Assembly (NCBI RefSeq): GCF_021234875.1
Contig: NZ_JAJQVM010000037.1
Span: 1-43,388 of the forward strand
Length of the DNA stretch: 43,388 nt
DNA from: Marinibactrum halimedae
Lineage (GTDB): Bacteria; Pseudomonadota; Gammaproteobacteria; Pseudomonadales; Cellvibrionaceae
Reading direction: 5' to 3'
Position numbers and translations under genes: made by a program. The notes below the pieces were generated by a model. The model did not search any database. It had not been told where the DNA came from and worked only from the letters and a program-made list of their open reading frames with translations. This document shows positions 33,857 to 43,366 of this stretch, piece after piece (the stretch's first letter is position 1; each line of letters opens with the position of its first letter).

Positions 33857-35146
33857 TTAGTAATTCTGACCTGAACACTTTTTCGTTTCAGTATTATAAT
33901 TCCCACAGTTAACAGATTTATCTTTCCAATCCGCTATAATTTTCGCACTCTCTGGTAAGTGATCGGTCCAAGCATCACCTGCAACTTCACTTTCTGTTTC
34001 CCAAACAATCTCGAATTGGCCATCATCCTGAATTTCGCCAATCAAAACGGGTTTCGTAAAATGATGATTCGGCAATACTTCCGCTACGCCACCGGTTAAG
34101 TTTTTCACTCGAATGCCATACATCGCATTACGAACTTTATCCACATCCGTCGTCTTCGCTTTTTTCACCGCTTTTATCCAAGCTTTAAATCCAATATAAG
34201 TTGCCTCCATTGGATCGTTAGTTACGCGCTTTTCGTTCTTGATGTATTTTTTCCATTTAGCGATAAACGCATCATTAGCGTCTGATTCAGCACTTTGAAA
34301 GTAATTCCATGCCGCCAAGTGCCCCAATAGTGGCGATGTATCAAATCCAGACAGTTCTTCTTCCCCTACCGAGAAAGCCACAACAGGAATATCCTCTGCC
34401 GTTACCCCTTGATTACCCAGCTCTTTATAAAAAGGCACATTCGCATCACCGTTAATGGTAGAAACCACAGCAGTTTTCTTACCTTGACCACCAAATTTTT
34501 TGATTGAAGAAACAATACCCTGCCAATCAGAGTGACCAAATGGTGTATAAGAAATCATAATATCTTCCTCAGCCACGCCTTTGGATTTCAGATAGGACTC
34601 CAAAATTTTATTCGTGGTTCTTGGATAAACGTAATCGGTGCCTGCAAGTACCCAACGCTTTACTTCTAACTCATCAGCCAAATAATCTACAGCCGGAATG
34701 GCCTGTTGGTTAGGTGCCGCACCGGTATAAAAAACATTTTTTGAAGATTCTTCCCCTTCATATTGAACAGGGTAAAATAACAATCCATTTAACTCTTCAA
34801 TCACCGGTAAAACAGATTTTCTGGAAACAGATGTCCAACAACCAAAAATGACATCAACATCTTTTTTGGTTATTAATTCACGGGTTTTTTCCGCAAACAA
34901 CGGCCAATTTGAAGCCGGATCCACCACAACGGCCTCCAATTTTTTTCCAAGCAACCCACCTTTTTTATTTTGCTCTTCCACCATCATTAACACGGTATCT
35001 TTTAGCGTTGTCTCACTGATGGCCATTGTTCCAGAAAGAGAATGTAATACACCAACCTTAATCGTATCTGCTGCCAACACTGAAAAAGATAATACCGATG
35101 CCGCAACACCAGCACCTATACTTGTGAATACTTTTTTAAGCTTCAT
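33857..35146 (-). CDS. urtA: Urea ABC transporter substrate-binding protein UrtA
   Basis: A 429-residue periplasmic binding protein of the FmdD/UrtA type. A signal peptide (GAGVAASVLSFSVLAADT, cut after VLA) precedes IKVGVLHSLSGTMAISETTL, the typical UrtA opening, followed by VDVIFGCWTSVSRKSVLPV and LFYPVQYEGEESS, features of the urea/short-chain amide group. Near the C-terminus two cysteines (NCGNY, KCSGQ) could pair. The ATG follows GAGGAATTAAACG. It is 56 bases after the porin gene and may share its promoter. Confidence 0.95.
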   Translation of the reverse strand: MKLKKVFTSIGAGVAASVLSFSVLAADTIKVGVLHSLSGTMAISETTLKDTVLMMVEEQNKKGGLLGKKLEAVVVDPASNWPLFAEKTRELITKKDVDVIFGCWTSVSRKSVLPVIEELNGLLFYPVQYEGEESSKNVFYTGAAPNQQAIPAVDYLADELEVKRWVLAGTDYVYPRTTNKILESYLKSKGVAEEDIMISYTPFGHSDWQGIVSSIKKFGGQGKKTAVVSTINGDANVPFYKELGNQGVTAEDIPVVAFSVGEEELSGFDTSPLLGHLAAWNYFQSAESDANDAFIAKWKKYIKNEKRVTNDPMEATYIGFKAWIKAVKKAKTTDVDKVRNAMYGIRVKNLTGGVAEVLPNHHFTKPVLIGEIQDDGQFEIVWETESEVAGDAWTDHLPESAKIIADWKDKSVNCGNYNTETKKCSGQNY

Positions 35147-35202
35147 CGTTTAATTCCTCACCTATAAAAAAGACGTCATACTTAAGATTTTTAAACCTAA
35201 AT

Positions 35203-36387
35203 TTAGATTTGCAGTTGGAATCCAACCGAAATTGAGTTTGTATCTTGGCCCTTATATCCACTGATATTGGCATCACCGCTGGCAAAATTCAGATTCACTT
35301 TCGCGTTGTGCCCTTTAATAATGTAATTAAGACCCGCTTCCGTTAAGGTACTCGAATCAAAATTTGAAGGGCTATTTTCGACATAGCGTAAATAAGGCTG
35401 GAAGCGTCCCATTCCATCGCCAGGCAATAAATAAGCGCCAGATAAGAAATAAGACTCTCCGTCAAATAACCCGAAATTGGTTGGATCGCTGGGTGAGCCG
35501 CCTTCATAATCAGAATCAAAACTTTTGTATTCTGCTTCAACCGTCAGCGCCTGACCGGACGACAATGCTTTTTCATATAAAACATCAACCGTATAGCCGC
35601 TAAAATCACCCGGTGATTCCTCTGTTCCTACACCATCAGATTGAGATTGAAGAGAAAGTGCAACGGTAAAGATATCTCCCAAACCACCAAAATAAGTACT
35701 CGAGGTGTAATAAGCTGGATTATCTTCCATATTCAAAAAATTATACGCAAAGCGGGCCGCCATTAATGGCGAGTCGCCTTGATTCGCAGTACCGTCACCG
35801 GATAGACCCTCAAAGATCCCTATTGCATATTGAAACTTTCCTGTTTTCCCCCAGAAGGTGGCACCATCATCACGTCCATAGGTTCCTGCAACATCGACTT
35901 GATCTGACGCATACAGAGGCTGTGTATATTGATTCCAAGTTAATCCATAAAAGGGACCATTCATCTCGATGCGATCAGCCGGCACCAAATGACGACCAAT
36001 ATGAAAGTTCACCTGCTCGTTAACACTGAAGCTCACAAACGCATCCAAAACATCAACAGGGCCATCAGCAAATATCTCATCTGTATTGAATGTGAATCCA
36101 ATATTCTCAGCAACCTGCCCATTGACGTATAAACGAATATTTTGGGTATCAAAATCTAACGAAGAATCACCATCCGGGGCTCCTTCATCAGAATAAATTC
36201 CAGCTACGCGTACACCTGCGCCCACACTAACCCAACTTGTATCAGAAAGTTCTATTTTTCCGGCTGCCTGAGCATTTATTGATGCCATGCCCATACCTGA
36301 AAGAAGAACGATTCCTTTACCCAGCTTTTCTAAAGAGAAAAATTTTTGAAATCCGTTTTGATAACTCATATTGTTAACAAACTTCAT
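35203..36387 (-). CDS. Outer-membrane porin, probably for urea/amide entry
   Basis: A 394-residue beta-barrel porin. The signal peptide (GKGIVLLSGMGMASINAQAAG) is followed by a long run of alternating beta strands, with GAGVRVAGIYSDEG and IRLYVNGQVAENIGF near the start, a VNFHIGRHLVPADRIEM loop typical of phosphate/short-chain-amide type (OprP/FmdC-like) porins, and VGFQLQI at the end. It lies between ureJ and urtA, all in one direction, so it is probably a specific pore for urea. GAGGG sits about six bases before the ATG. Exact selectivity cannot be told from sequence. Confidence 0.8.
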   Translation of the reverse strand: MKFVNNMSYQNGFQKFFSLEKLGKGIVLLSGMGMASINAQAAGKIELSDTSWVSVGAGVRVAGIYSDEGAPDGDSSLDFDTQNIRLYVNGQVAENIGFTFNTDEIFADGPVDVLDAFVSFSVNEQVNFHIGRHLVPADRIEMNGPFYGLTWNQYTQPLYASDQVDVAGTYGRDDGATFWGKTGKFQYAIGIFEGLSGDGTANQGDSPLMAARFAYNFLNMEDNPAYYTSSTYFGGLGDIFTVALSLQSQSDGVGTEESPGDFSGYTVDVLYEKALSSGQALTVEAEYKSFDSDYEGGSPSDPTNFGLFDGESYFLSGAYLLPGDGMGRFQPYLRYVENSPSNFDSSTLTEAGLNYIIKGHNAKVNLNFASGDANISGYKGQDTNSISVGFQLQI

Positions 36388-36689
36388 ACCATGCCCTCAC
36401 CGTTTAAAAATAAGCATGATGTTATTATCCCCAGCCAAGGCACATTCACCATGAGACAAAAAACGCACACCACTACGTCATTCACCCCATAAAAAGGCAC
36501 TTATCCTAAGGAATAAAAAATACATCGTACAATTAAAAGGCAAGAAACACAGAAAAAGACTAAGCTTTATAAGGAAAACCAAACGGTGAAGAGAAAAAGA
36601 GAAAAAATAATAGAAAGCTTTCAACAAACCAAAAAAAGAAGCTCACCTAAAAATAGATCAAGACTCAAAAATGCACTGTATAAATAAAT
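36388..36689. promoter_or_regulatory. Gap before the porin gene; likely promoter of the porin-urt operon
   Basis: About 300 bases with no gene, A/T-rich and with purine-rich runs at 36550-36620. I looked for a sigma-54 motif (TGGCAC-N5-TTGC) and an NtrC-type site and did not find a convincing one. A promoter for porin-urtA must lie here unless transcripts continue from ureJ. Confidence 0.4.
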
Positions 36690-37319
36690 TTATTGATTTC
36701 TTTCAACAATCAATCCAACCCCTAAAACATCAACAACACGGGATATCAAAAAAGCTCCCCAAATTAACATTAATGAAGTACCAACAAATCCCACTCCAAA
36801 TCCTAACAAAGACGCGTCGCCAGGCAATTCCACTCCGTGGACATAACCATGAGAAAAAGCAAAGATTGCAATAAGCATCCTTCCAACAGAATTAAAATAC
36901 CTACCAAAAATTGAACGCCTTTGAACTTTAATCAACCATTTTTTAAAAAACATCACGACCAGAAAAAGCCCACAAGCAATACTCATTGACAAATCGATCA
37001 AAACTTCAACACTGGATAATGAAACCCAATGCAAACCACCGTGCCCACTGACATACCCGAGAATAATTACCCCCAAAGAGACAAGAAGTGTCATAATTCG
37101 ACAACTAGCACAACCGTGAGCCAATAAGCACCCTGCAGTAATAAACGTAAGAAAATGATCTAAGCCAACCAATGGATGCACAACCCCATGCCAAAATCCT
37201 TGAAATATTCCCATATTCATATGGCCTGAATGAGCTAAGGTATAAGAAGAGAATGACACTAACGTAAGCAACACCAAGCTTATCATTAAAAATGGTTTAT
37301 TTTTTACGATTTTAAGCAT
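36690..37319 (-). CDS. ureJ: HupE/UreJ-family nickel permease-like protein
   Basis: A 209-residue membrane protein of the HupE/UreJ family, which imports nickel for urease or hydrogenase. After a signal-like helix (residues 10-28) comes HPLVGLDHFLTFITAG, the family hallmark (HPxxGxDH), then five or six more helices; the FSHGYVHGVELP pair of HG motifs is the second conserved metal-binding element. It immediately follows ureG, as expected of a nickel supplier for urease. GGAG six bases before the ATG supports the start. Confidence 0.88.
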   Translation of the reverse strand: MLKIVKNKPFLMISLVLLTLVSFSSYTLAHSGHMNMGIFQGFWHGVVHPLVGLDHFLTFITAGCLLAHGCASCRIMTLLVSLGVIILGYVSGHGGLHWVSLSSVEVLIDLSMSIACGLFLVVMFFKKWLIKVQRRSIFGRYFNSVGRMLIAIFAFSHGYVHGVELPGDASLLGFGVGFVGTSLMLIWGAFLISRVVDVLGVGLIVERNQ

Positions 37320-37366
37320 TTTACACTCCGCCCTTTCGCCTTAATACAATTAACGTCGAACTTTGA

Positions 37367-38059
37367 TTATGATCTTGATGATTGAATACATTTTTCAGAT
37401 GGACTTTGTGCCGGCAACATCTTTGATAACTCAATATTAATATCATCACTCTTTTTCAACATTCCTTGATCAATAATAAACTGAATCACATCAGCAACAC
37501 CTTTAGTCGTCTCTACATTTGTAAAAACAAAAGGGCGGCCTTTTCTCATTAATCGAGTATCGCGATCCATCACCTCCAATGAAGCCCCCACATGTTCAGC
37601 AATATCGACTTTATTAATGATCAACAAATCCGACTTCGTAATTCCTGGGCCGCCTTTGCGTGGAATTTTATCTCCTGCACAGACATCAATAACATATAAG
37701 GTCAAGTCAGATAACTCTGGGCTAAACGTAGCAGAAAGATTATCACCGCCACTTTCTATCATCACCATTTCAAGTTGTGGATGTCGATCTTGTAAAGATT
37801 GAACCGCCGCCAAATTCATAGAGGCATCTTCTCGGATTGCCGTATGAGGGCAACCCCCAGTCTCTACACCTAAAATTCTATCTTCAGACAAAGCCTCATT
37901 ACGTAATAAAAACTGTGCATCTTCTTTGGTATAAATATCATTGGTCACCACCGCAATATCATAGTGATTTCGCATTATTTGACATACCTTTTGTAAAAGC
38001 GCAGTTTTCCCAGAGCCTACTGGCCCCCCAACCCCCACCCTTAACACTTGGTTCGTCAT
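37367..38059 (-). CDS. ureG: Urease accessory GTPase UreG
   Basis: A 230-residue GTPase that drives nickel insertion. It has the P-loop GGPVGSGKT at residues 11-19, the nickel-binding Cys-Pro-His in [17 protein letters not shown], and the GTPase motifs [14 protein letters not shown] and [10 protein letters not shown]. There is no N-terminal His-rich stretch. A C-terminal tail of about 25 residues makes it longer than the usual 200-210. GAGG lies before the ATG. It precedes ureJ by 47 bases. Confidence 0.96.
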   Translation of the reverse strand: MTNQVLRVGVGGPVGSGKTALLQKVCQIMRNHYDIAVVTNDIYTKEDAQFLLRNEALSEDRILGVETGGCPHTAIREDASMNLAAVQSLQDRHPQLEMVMIESGGDNLSATFSPELSDLTLYVIDVCAGDKIPRKGGPGITKSDLLIINKVDIAEHVGASLEVMDRDTRLMRKGRPFVFTNVETTKGVADVIQFIIDQGMLKKSDDINIELSKMLPAQSPSEKCIQSSRS

Positions 38060-38114
38060 ACAAAGCCTCTCAAATTAAATATCATCGAACTCAATTGCTT
38101 TTCAAGCCTAACTA

Positions 38115-38804
38115 TTAAGAACGAAAAAGCCGTGAGTATTGCTGCTCATGTAAAGCAGACGCCAATGCCATTCCCATTAAACCAGAACCAATATTGTCAT
38201 CATCAACATCACAAGACTGCTCACCAACCTCTATCATGATGGGGATCAGAGTCTGAAGCATTCTCTGCCCTTCTGTTTGGCCCATTGGCAATACTTTGCT
38301 GGCACACGCAATTTGATTTTCACACCAACTCCAAATAAAACCCAACATTGCCCAATCAGGCTCTAATTCACTGTAAACCGCCCCTAAAGCATGCATACAC
38401 ACGACGGTTGGCAAAGCACAAACTGCAACATCGGGCTTACGCTCAGCATCTTGCCCTATATGCCAACGTGCGTACGCACTGCCAACATTCACATCCTCCC
38501 AATACAATTCTTGGGTTTCTCTAAATGACAGCAATATGGCATTCCACCTTTTAATGCTATCCAAGTCTTTTTTTTTCCATGCGCTGAATAGTCGTAAATA
38601 AATGGGCAAATCTAAATGTCCAAGACCAAACCGTAAATTCATTACAATCCAATCGTGAACTTCACTACTGTTATTACACCAACCAGAGTCCAATGCGTAT
38701 TCAAGACCTTGTGAATACGCAAAACTCCCCACAGGCAATGCGGAACTGGATAGATGCAATAATGAAAGCAGCCGATGCAAAGACGATTTTTCTTCGCTAT
38801 ACAT
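38115..38804 (-). CDS. ureF: Urease accessory protein UreF
   Basis: A 229-residue all-helical chaperone that joins UreD and UreG on the apo-urease. Signatures: LHLSSSALPVGSFAYSQGLE near residues 16-35, and ALPTVVCMHALGAV in the middle. Length is normal. It starts 22 bases after ureE's stop. Confidence 0.94.
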   Translation of the reverse strand: MYSEEKSSLHRLLSLLHLSSSALPVGSFAYSQGLEYALDSGWCNNSSEVHDWIVMNLRFGLGHLDLPIYLRLFSAWKKKDLDSIKRWNAILLSFRETQELYWEDVNVGSAYARWHIGQDAERKPDVAVCALPTVVCMHALGAVYSELEPDWAMLGFIWSWCENQIACASKVLPMGQTEGQRMLQTLIPIMIEVGEQSCDVDDDNIGSGLMGMALASALHEQQYSRLFRS

Positions 38805-38826
38805 TATTCAATATACGCTCAAGAAA

Positions 38827-39294
38827 TTACGCATGAGATGGGGAGTGATGATGTGCATGCGCAACGCTATAAGCTCCACCCTCAGGCTCAAAGGGCGCAT
38901 TTTCGTGTATCACATCCACCCCCAATTGTTGTAGCATTTCATCTAATACTGAGTCGTATTGATAGCGCAAAAAATTGACACCTATCTGCAAAGGAACATG
39001 TCGATTTCCTAAGTGATAACATGCCCTAGCAAATAATGTGGCATTATGAACATGAGCGCTGGATACTGATTCATTGGACGCTAAAATTTTGAGTATTTGC
39101 CCATCATCACTTTTTAAATACATATTATCTCTAAGAATGATCCCTCGTTCAATTTGAATCCCAACCGTCTGCCCACACTCAGAAACCGATTTAAGACGAG
39201 CTCGCTTTCGATCATCAAACGTTAATTTGAGGCTGAGTAAATTAGAGGGAAAAGACATACTGTCTGACGAGACTATTTGAGTAAATATTTTCAT
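38827..39294 (-). CDS. ureE: Urease nickel metallochaperone UreE
   Basis: A 155-residue nickel carrier. The C-terminal domain has ACYHLGNRHVPLQIG, with the central metal-binding His after Asn-Arg, and the protein ends in a short His-rich tail (AHAHHHSPSHA) that would bind extra nickel. The N-terminal peptide-binding domain is normal (GIILRDNMYLKSDDG). The ATG has only a weak ribosome-binding site; ATG at codon 13 is an alternative. Confidence 0.94.
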   Translation of the reverse strand: MKIFTQIVSSDSMSFPSNLLSLKLTFDDRKRARLKSVSECGQTVGIQIERGIILRDNMYLKSDDGQILKILASNESVSSAHVHNATLFARACYHLGNRHVPLQIGVNFLRYQYDSVLDEMLQQLGVDVIHENAPFEPEGGAYSVAHAHHHSPSHA

Positions 39295-39359
39295 ACAACC
39301 ATTGCCTGCTGTTTAAAGACATTACATTGAAAAACACCACACCCATAGTCCATCAAAAT

Positions 39360-41063
39360 TTAAAATAAATAATACCTCTGAGCCATTGGCAATACCTTTG
39401 CAGGTTCACACTGCAAAGGTTGTCCATCCGCTGTGACCACATAAGTTTGAGGGTCAACCTCTAACCTTGGTTGATAATCATTAAGAACCATATCTGACTT
39501 ACGGACTGAACGGGTTTTATTGACCGCACAGAGGCGTTTTTTTAAACCAAGGTGATTGAGTGTTTTATTTTTAATAGCTGCATCAGATACAAAACTGACA
39601 CTGGTCGCATGAGCAACCCCACTGTACGCGCCAAACATCGGACGATAATGAACTGGTTGCGGTGTTGGAATTGACGCATTCGGGTCTCCCATCGGCGCCC
39701 CCGCAATCATCCCCCCCTTTATAATTAAAGAAGGTTTAGTACCGAAATACATAGGTTTCCAGAGAACCAAATCCGCTAATTTCCCCACTTCGATTGAACC
39801 CACTTCATGGGCAATACCCATGGTAATGGCCGGATTAATGGCATATTTAGCGATATAACGGCGACAACGAAAATTATCATTTCCTTCAGTATCTTCCGTT
39901 AACTGGCCTCGCTGCACTTTCATTTTATGCGCCGTTTGCCATGTTCGTGTAATGACTTCACCCACACGCCCCATCGCTTGCGAGTCTGATGAAATCATAC
40001 TAAATGCCCCAAGATCATGGAGAATATCTTCTGCTGCAATCGTCTCACGACGGATACGAGAGTCAGCAAATGCAACGTCTTCTGGAATACTGGGGTCTAA
40101 GTGATGACACACCATTAACATATCAAGATGCTCATCAACAGTATTAATCGTGTAAGGCCGGGTGGGATTAGTTGACGATGGTAAAACATTGGCTTCACCG
40201 CACGCTTTAATAATATCAGGAGCGTGCCCACCACCGGCGCCTTCCGTGTGATAAGTATGGATGACGCGACCTTTAAATGCCGCTAAAGTATCTTCCACAA
40301 ACCCAGATTCATTTAATGTATCCGTATGTATCGCAACCTGAACATCGTAACGTTCTGCAACCGATAAACAATTATCAATTGCGGCGGGTGTTGTCCCCCA
40401 ATCTTCGTGAAGCTTTAACCCCATTGCGCCCGCTTCAATTTGTTCAGCAAGCGGCTCTGGTAAACTGGCATTGCCTTTTCCTAAGAACCCAATATTCATG
40501 GGTAATTCATCAATCGCTTGCAGCATTTTTCCTATATGCCAAGGCCCAGGCGTGCATGTGGTGGCATTGGTACCGGTTGCCGGCCCCGTCCCACCTCCCA
40601 ACATCGTTGTCACACCACTCATTAACGCGTCTTCAATTTGTTGCGGACAAATAAAATGAATATGGGCATCCACCGCACCGGGCGTCACAATTTGTCCTTC
40701 ACCAGCAATAATTTCCGTACCTGCCCCGATAGCAATGGTGACTCCCTCTTGGGTATCGGGATTGCCCGCCTTTCCTATTGCGGAAATACGCCCCGCTTTT
40801 ATAGCAATATCCGCTTTAACCACACCCCAATAATCCAGAATTAACGCATTTGTAATGACAGTATCGGGGACATCCCCACAACTCTCTTGGCTTTGCCCCA
40901 TCCCGTCACGAATGACCTTTCCACCACCAAATTTCACCTCATCACCATAAACGGTGTAATCTTTTTCCGGTGAAATAAATAACTCGGTGTCAGCCAAGCG
41001 AACTTTATCACCAACGGTTGGCCCATACATATCTACGTATGCTTGTCGATCTATTTTGGCCAT
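39360..41063 (-). CDS. ureC: Urease alpha subunit UreC
   Basis: The catalytic subunit of nickel urease, which hydrolyses urea to ammonia and carbamate. At 567 residues its key positions coincide with Klebsiella numbering: His 134 and 136 in DAHIHFICP, the carbamylated Lys 217 and His 219 in GLKLHEDWG, a flap His/Cys pair in MLMVCHHLD, and the nickel-ligand Asp in SSDSQAMGR. All active-site groups are present, so the enzyme should be functional. AAGG stands before the ATG. It lies 111 bases after ureB. Confidence 0.98.
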   Translation of the reverse strand: MAKIDRQAYVDMYGPTVGDKVRLADTELFISPEKDYTVYGDEVKFGGGKVIRDGMGQSQESCGDVPDTVITNALILDYWGVVKADIAIKAGRISAIGKAGNPDTQEGVTIAIGAGTEIIAGEGQIVTPGAVDAHIHFICPQQIEDALMSGVTTMLGGGTGPATGTNATTCTPGPWHIGKMLQAIDELPMNIGFLGKGNASLPEPLAEQIEAGAMGLKLHEDWGTTPAAIDNCLSVAERYDVQVAIHTDTLNESGFVEDTLAAFKGRVIHTYHTEGAGGGHAPDIIKACGEANVLPSSTNPTRPYTINTVDEHLDMLMVCHHLDPSIPEDVAFADSRIRRETIAAEDILHDLGAFSMISSDSQAMGRVGEVITRTWQTAHKMKVQRGQLTEDTEGNDNFRCRRYIAKYAINPAITMGIAHEVGSIEVGKLADLVLWKPMYFGTKPSLIIKGGMIAGAPMGDPNASIPTPQPVHYRPMFGAYSGVAHATSVSFVSDAAIKNKTLNHLGLKKRLCAVNKTRSVRKSDMVLNDYQPRLEVDPQTYVVTADGQPLQCEPAKVLPMAQRYYLF

Positions 41064-41174
41064 ACCATTTTCCTTTTTGTTAACTCAAAAATTAGAATAA
41101 AGAGGTAAACAAACGATTTAATTTAAAAAAACGCTTTCTGATATTTTGAATTGATTCTGTTTTTAATTAATACG

Positions 41175-41483
41175 CTAAGGTAATGTACCCATGACATCCC
41201 CACGAAAACCATAGATTTTTCGCTTTCCAGAAAATGCCACCAATTCAACAGTACGAATTTGTCCCGGCTCAAAACGTATGGCTGTGCCAGCAGGGATATT
41301 TAAGCGCATTCCCAGAGCTGAAGAACGATCAAATCGTAAAGCGGGATTGGTTTCATAAAAATGATAATGGCTGCCAACTTGAATGGGCCGATCACCTTGA
41401 TTTGCCACCTCAACAGAGCATGTCATTCGATCCGCATTGATCTCTACATCCTCTGACGCACAAATGATTTCCCCTGGAATCAT
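41175..41483 (-). CDS. ureB: Urease beta subunit UreB
   Basis: A 102-residue subunit. The core [24 protein letters not shown] and [10 protein letters not shown] is standard. The open frame reaches back to 41516, but ATG 41483 has GGAGG seven bases or less upstream and gives the usual N-terminus, so it is chosen. It begins about 50 bases after ureA. Confidence 0.96.
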   Translation of the reverse strand: MIPGEIICASEDVEINADRMTCSVEVANQGDRPIQVGSHYHFYETNPALRFDRSSALGMRLNIPAGTAIRFEPGQIRTVELVAFSGKRKIYGFRGDVMGTLP

Positions 41484-41532
41484 CTTACCTCCTCGCCACC
41501 AACGTAAATGGTTCAAATCATAAAATGATGAA

Positions 41533-41835
41533 TTAAGCTATAGGATTATGTACCGTGACCAATTTTGTTCCATCAGGAAATGTCGCCTCCACTTGAACTT
41601 CATGGAGCATATCTGCAATACCGTCCATCACATCGTCACGAGATAAAACACCACGCCCCGCATTCATTAGTTCTGCGACCGTACAACCATCACGAGCCCC
41701 TTCCATAATAAAAGCACTTACGATAGCGATACTTTCAGGGTAGTTGAGTTTGACCCCTCGATCTTTGCGCTTTTGCGCCAACTCGGCAGCCAAAAAGAGC
41801 AGTAATTTATCTTTTTCTCGTGGCGAAAGTTCCAC
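41533..41835 (-). CDS. ureA: Urease gamma subunit UreA (GTG start)
   Basis: A 100-residue subunit beginning [20 protein letters not shown] after the initiator, with [22 protein letters not shown] and [20 protein letters not shown]. There is no in-frame ATG at the right place; GTG 41835 has GGAGG five bases upstream and gives the standard UreA length, so it is preferred to TTG 41847. The weak start codon may lower translation. Confidence 0.95.
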   Translation of the reverse strand: MELSPREKDKLLLFLAAELAQKRKDRGVKLNYPESIAIVSAFIMEGARDGCTVAELMNAGRGVLSRDDVMDGIADMLHEVQVEATFPDGTKLVTVHNPIA

Positions 41836-41902
41836 GACAGCCTCCAATCGTTCACAATATTATGATTGTCGTATAAGGCCTTAGGGGATGATATGCGTTA
41901 AA

Positions 41903-42856
41903 TTACGTACACCAAATACGCGGAACACATACCGGCCGCCCCATAGCATAAGGCCGAATCATTGCCCATAACATTTCAAACACTTGTCTTATTTTTTCTG
42001 CACGATTCCCTAGGGCCCGAACAATCCAAACCATAGGTTTTTGTGTCATTGCGATTAGCGTATCAGGATTTCTTTGCATGAACTCAGTCTGCCAGCCAAC
42101 TATTTTTTTCTGCAAATTTTTCTGCTCTAAAGAGAGCGCTTCATCAATAGGAAATAAATCTGTGGTTATCAAAAACGTACCCGCTACACATTTGCCCTGT
42201 AAACCTGCCACACCAGACTGCAACGATGAATTGGCAGTTAATATCAATCGATCGGAAAAGACAGGGGTGCCATCCCGTGTCACCTGAAAGCTTTGTTTAA
42301 GGCTTCCAGAAACAAAAGGATCACTGCTTTCATAACGCCCAATACAGGTAATTTCCCACCCACAAAATACGCCATCGCCCTTCAGTTCAACAGAGGTATT
42401 TATATGGGCTTCTGCGCCATCATAAATGATATTTTCTTGTGGAAAATATTCTATTTTTGCACCACTATGAACGTTAACACCAACATTTTGAACCTGAGGC
42501 AAGCCACGAATATTCCGATAAATCTTTCCTGCTGATGGTGTTGTCACCAAGCAATGTGATCTCTCTTTCACATCAAATGAAATACTGAGACTGTCTCCCC
42601 CAACCAACCCTCCTGGAGGGTGAAGCAAATAGAGATGCAAACAATCACGACCCTCAGGAAAAAAAGGGCGTTGTATTCGTAATGGCCCATAATGATCGGT
42701 TTTACCTAAAAAGGCCTTATTACCTGAGCACTTGATTTCTGCAAAAAGCTTAGCGTGCCATTGCTCCTCGCAGTATTGAGGCGTCGATTCAAACTGCCCA
42801 GAAATGGGGTGTCGAACAGATTGAAAATCTTTTTCACTTGTAACGACGTCAATCAT
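41903..42856 (-). CDS. ureD: Urease accessory protein UreD (UreH)
   Basis: A 317-residue scaffold protein that binds apo-urease and hands over nickel together with UreF and UreG. Signatures: GPLRIQRPFFPEG near the front, LLHPPGGLVGGDSLSISFDV, TTPSAGKIYR, and IEYFPQENIIYDGAEAHINT. ATG 42856 is chosen because it leads into the usual start; the frame reaches TTG 42889 without a better ribosome-binding site. It is the first gene of the ure run, ahead of ureA by 67 bases. Confidence 0.94.
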   Translation of the reverse strand: MIDVVTSEKDFQSVRHPISGQFESTPQYCEEQWHAKLFAEIKCSGNKAFLGKTDHYGPLRIQRPFFPEGRDCLHLYLLHPPGGLVGGDSLSISFDVKERSHCLVTTPSAGKIYRNIRGLPQVQNVGVNVHSGAKIEYFPQENIIYDGAEAHINTSVELKGDGVFCGWEITCIGRYESSDPFVSGSLKQSFQVTRDGTPVFSDRLILTANSSLQSGVAGLQGKCVAGTFLITTDLFPIDEALSLEQKNLQKKIVGWQTEFMQRNPDTLIAMTQKPMVWIVRALGNRAEKIRQVFEMLWAMIRPYAMGRPVCVPRIWCT

Positions 42857-43302
42857 TCCAACACTCACCAGTCTAACCCTTTCATGCAAGTGTCACATGT
42901 CACTCAAGAATCTAAAATACGTCAATTATACACCTGATGATTTAGACATATTTATCGATTCAATTTTCATTTCACCAAAAAAATGTCACAAAAAAGATCA
43001 AATAGGCAGATAAAACATTGGAATTCACCAGCCCACAATAAACAATCACCCCAGTACAACTTATCATACCAACCAACATTATTTACCGGCTTGAAGGCCG
43101 CACCACTTTCAATAAAACAATAGTATACAAACCACCACCACTCTTATAAATTCTAAAAACCACATCATTAAAAAAACAAAGCAATACTTTAAACATACTT
43201 AACATCAATACTGTGGACAGTTTTTACTCTCCACTTAAATTAAGAAGGGTATTTTGTATCAAATGAAAGTAGTTCAAAAAAGGTAAAATCATAGTACTGG
43301 GC
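42857..43302. promoter_or_regulatory. Upstream region of the urease genes
   Basis: About 450 bases of A/T-rich sequence with no convincing gene. It must contain the ureD promoter. No sigma-54 (TGGCAC/TTGC) element was recognised on the minus strand. A short CGGC/GCCG inverted repeat lies near 43089-43103. No sequence around TGTGGACAG (43213-43221) could be assigned to a known element end. Confidence 0.4.
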
Positions 43303-43366
43303 CCATGGATAAAAACTGCGATAATGTGGTTTCTGACATCGCATCATCACAGAAATCTATCCATGG
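43303..43366. repeat. 9-bp inverted repeat at the right edge
   Basis: CCATGGATA at 43303-43311 and TATCCATGG at 43358-43366 are exact inverted copies 46 bases apart, each containing the NcoI-type palindrome CCATGG. Both ATGs could serve as start codons of different frames. Its meaning is unknown. Confidence 0.6.

Noticed and set aside
36388-36689. Sigma-54/NtrC promoter for the urea genes
   Set aside because: Nitrogen control would be expected, but no GG...GC-spaced element or GCACC-type dyad was convincing in this gap or before ureD.
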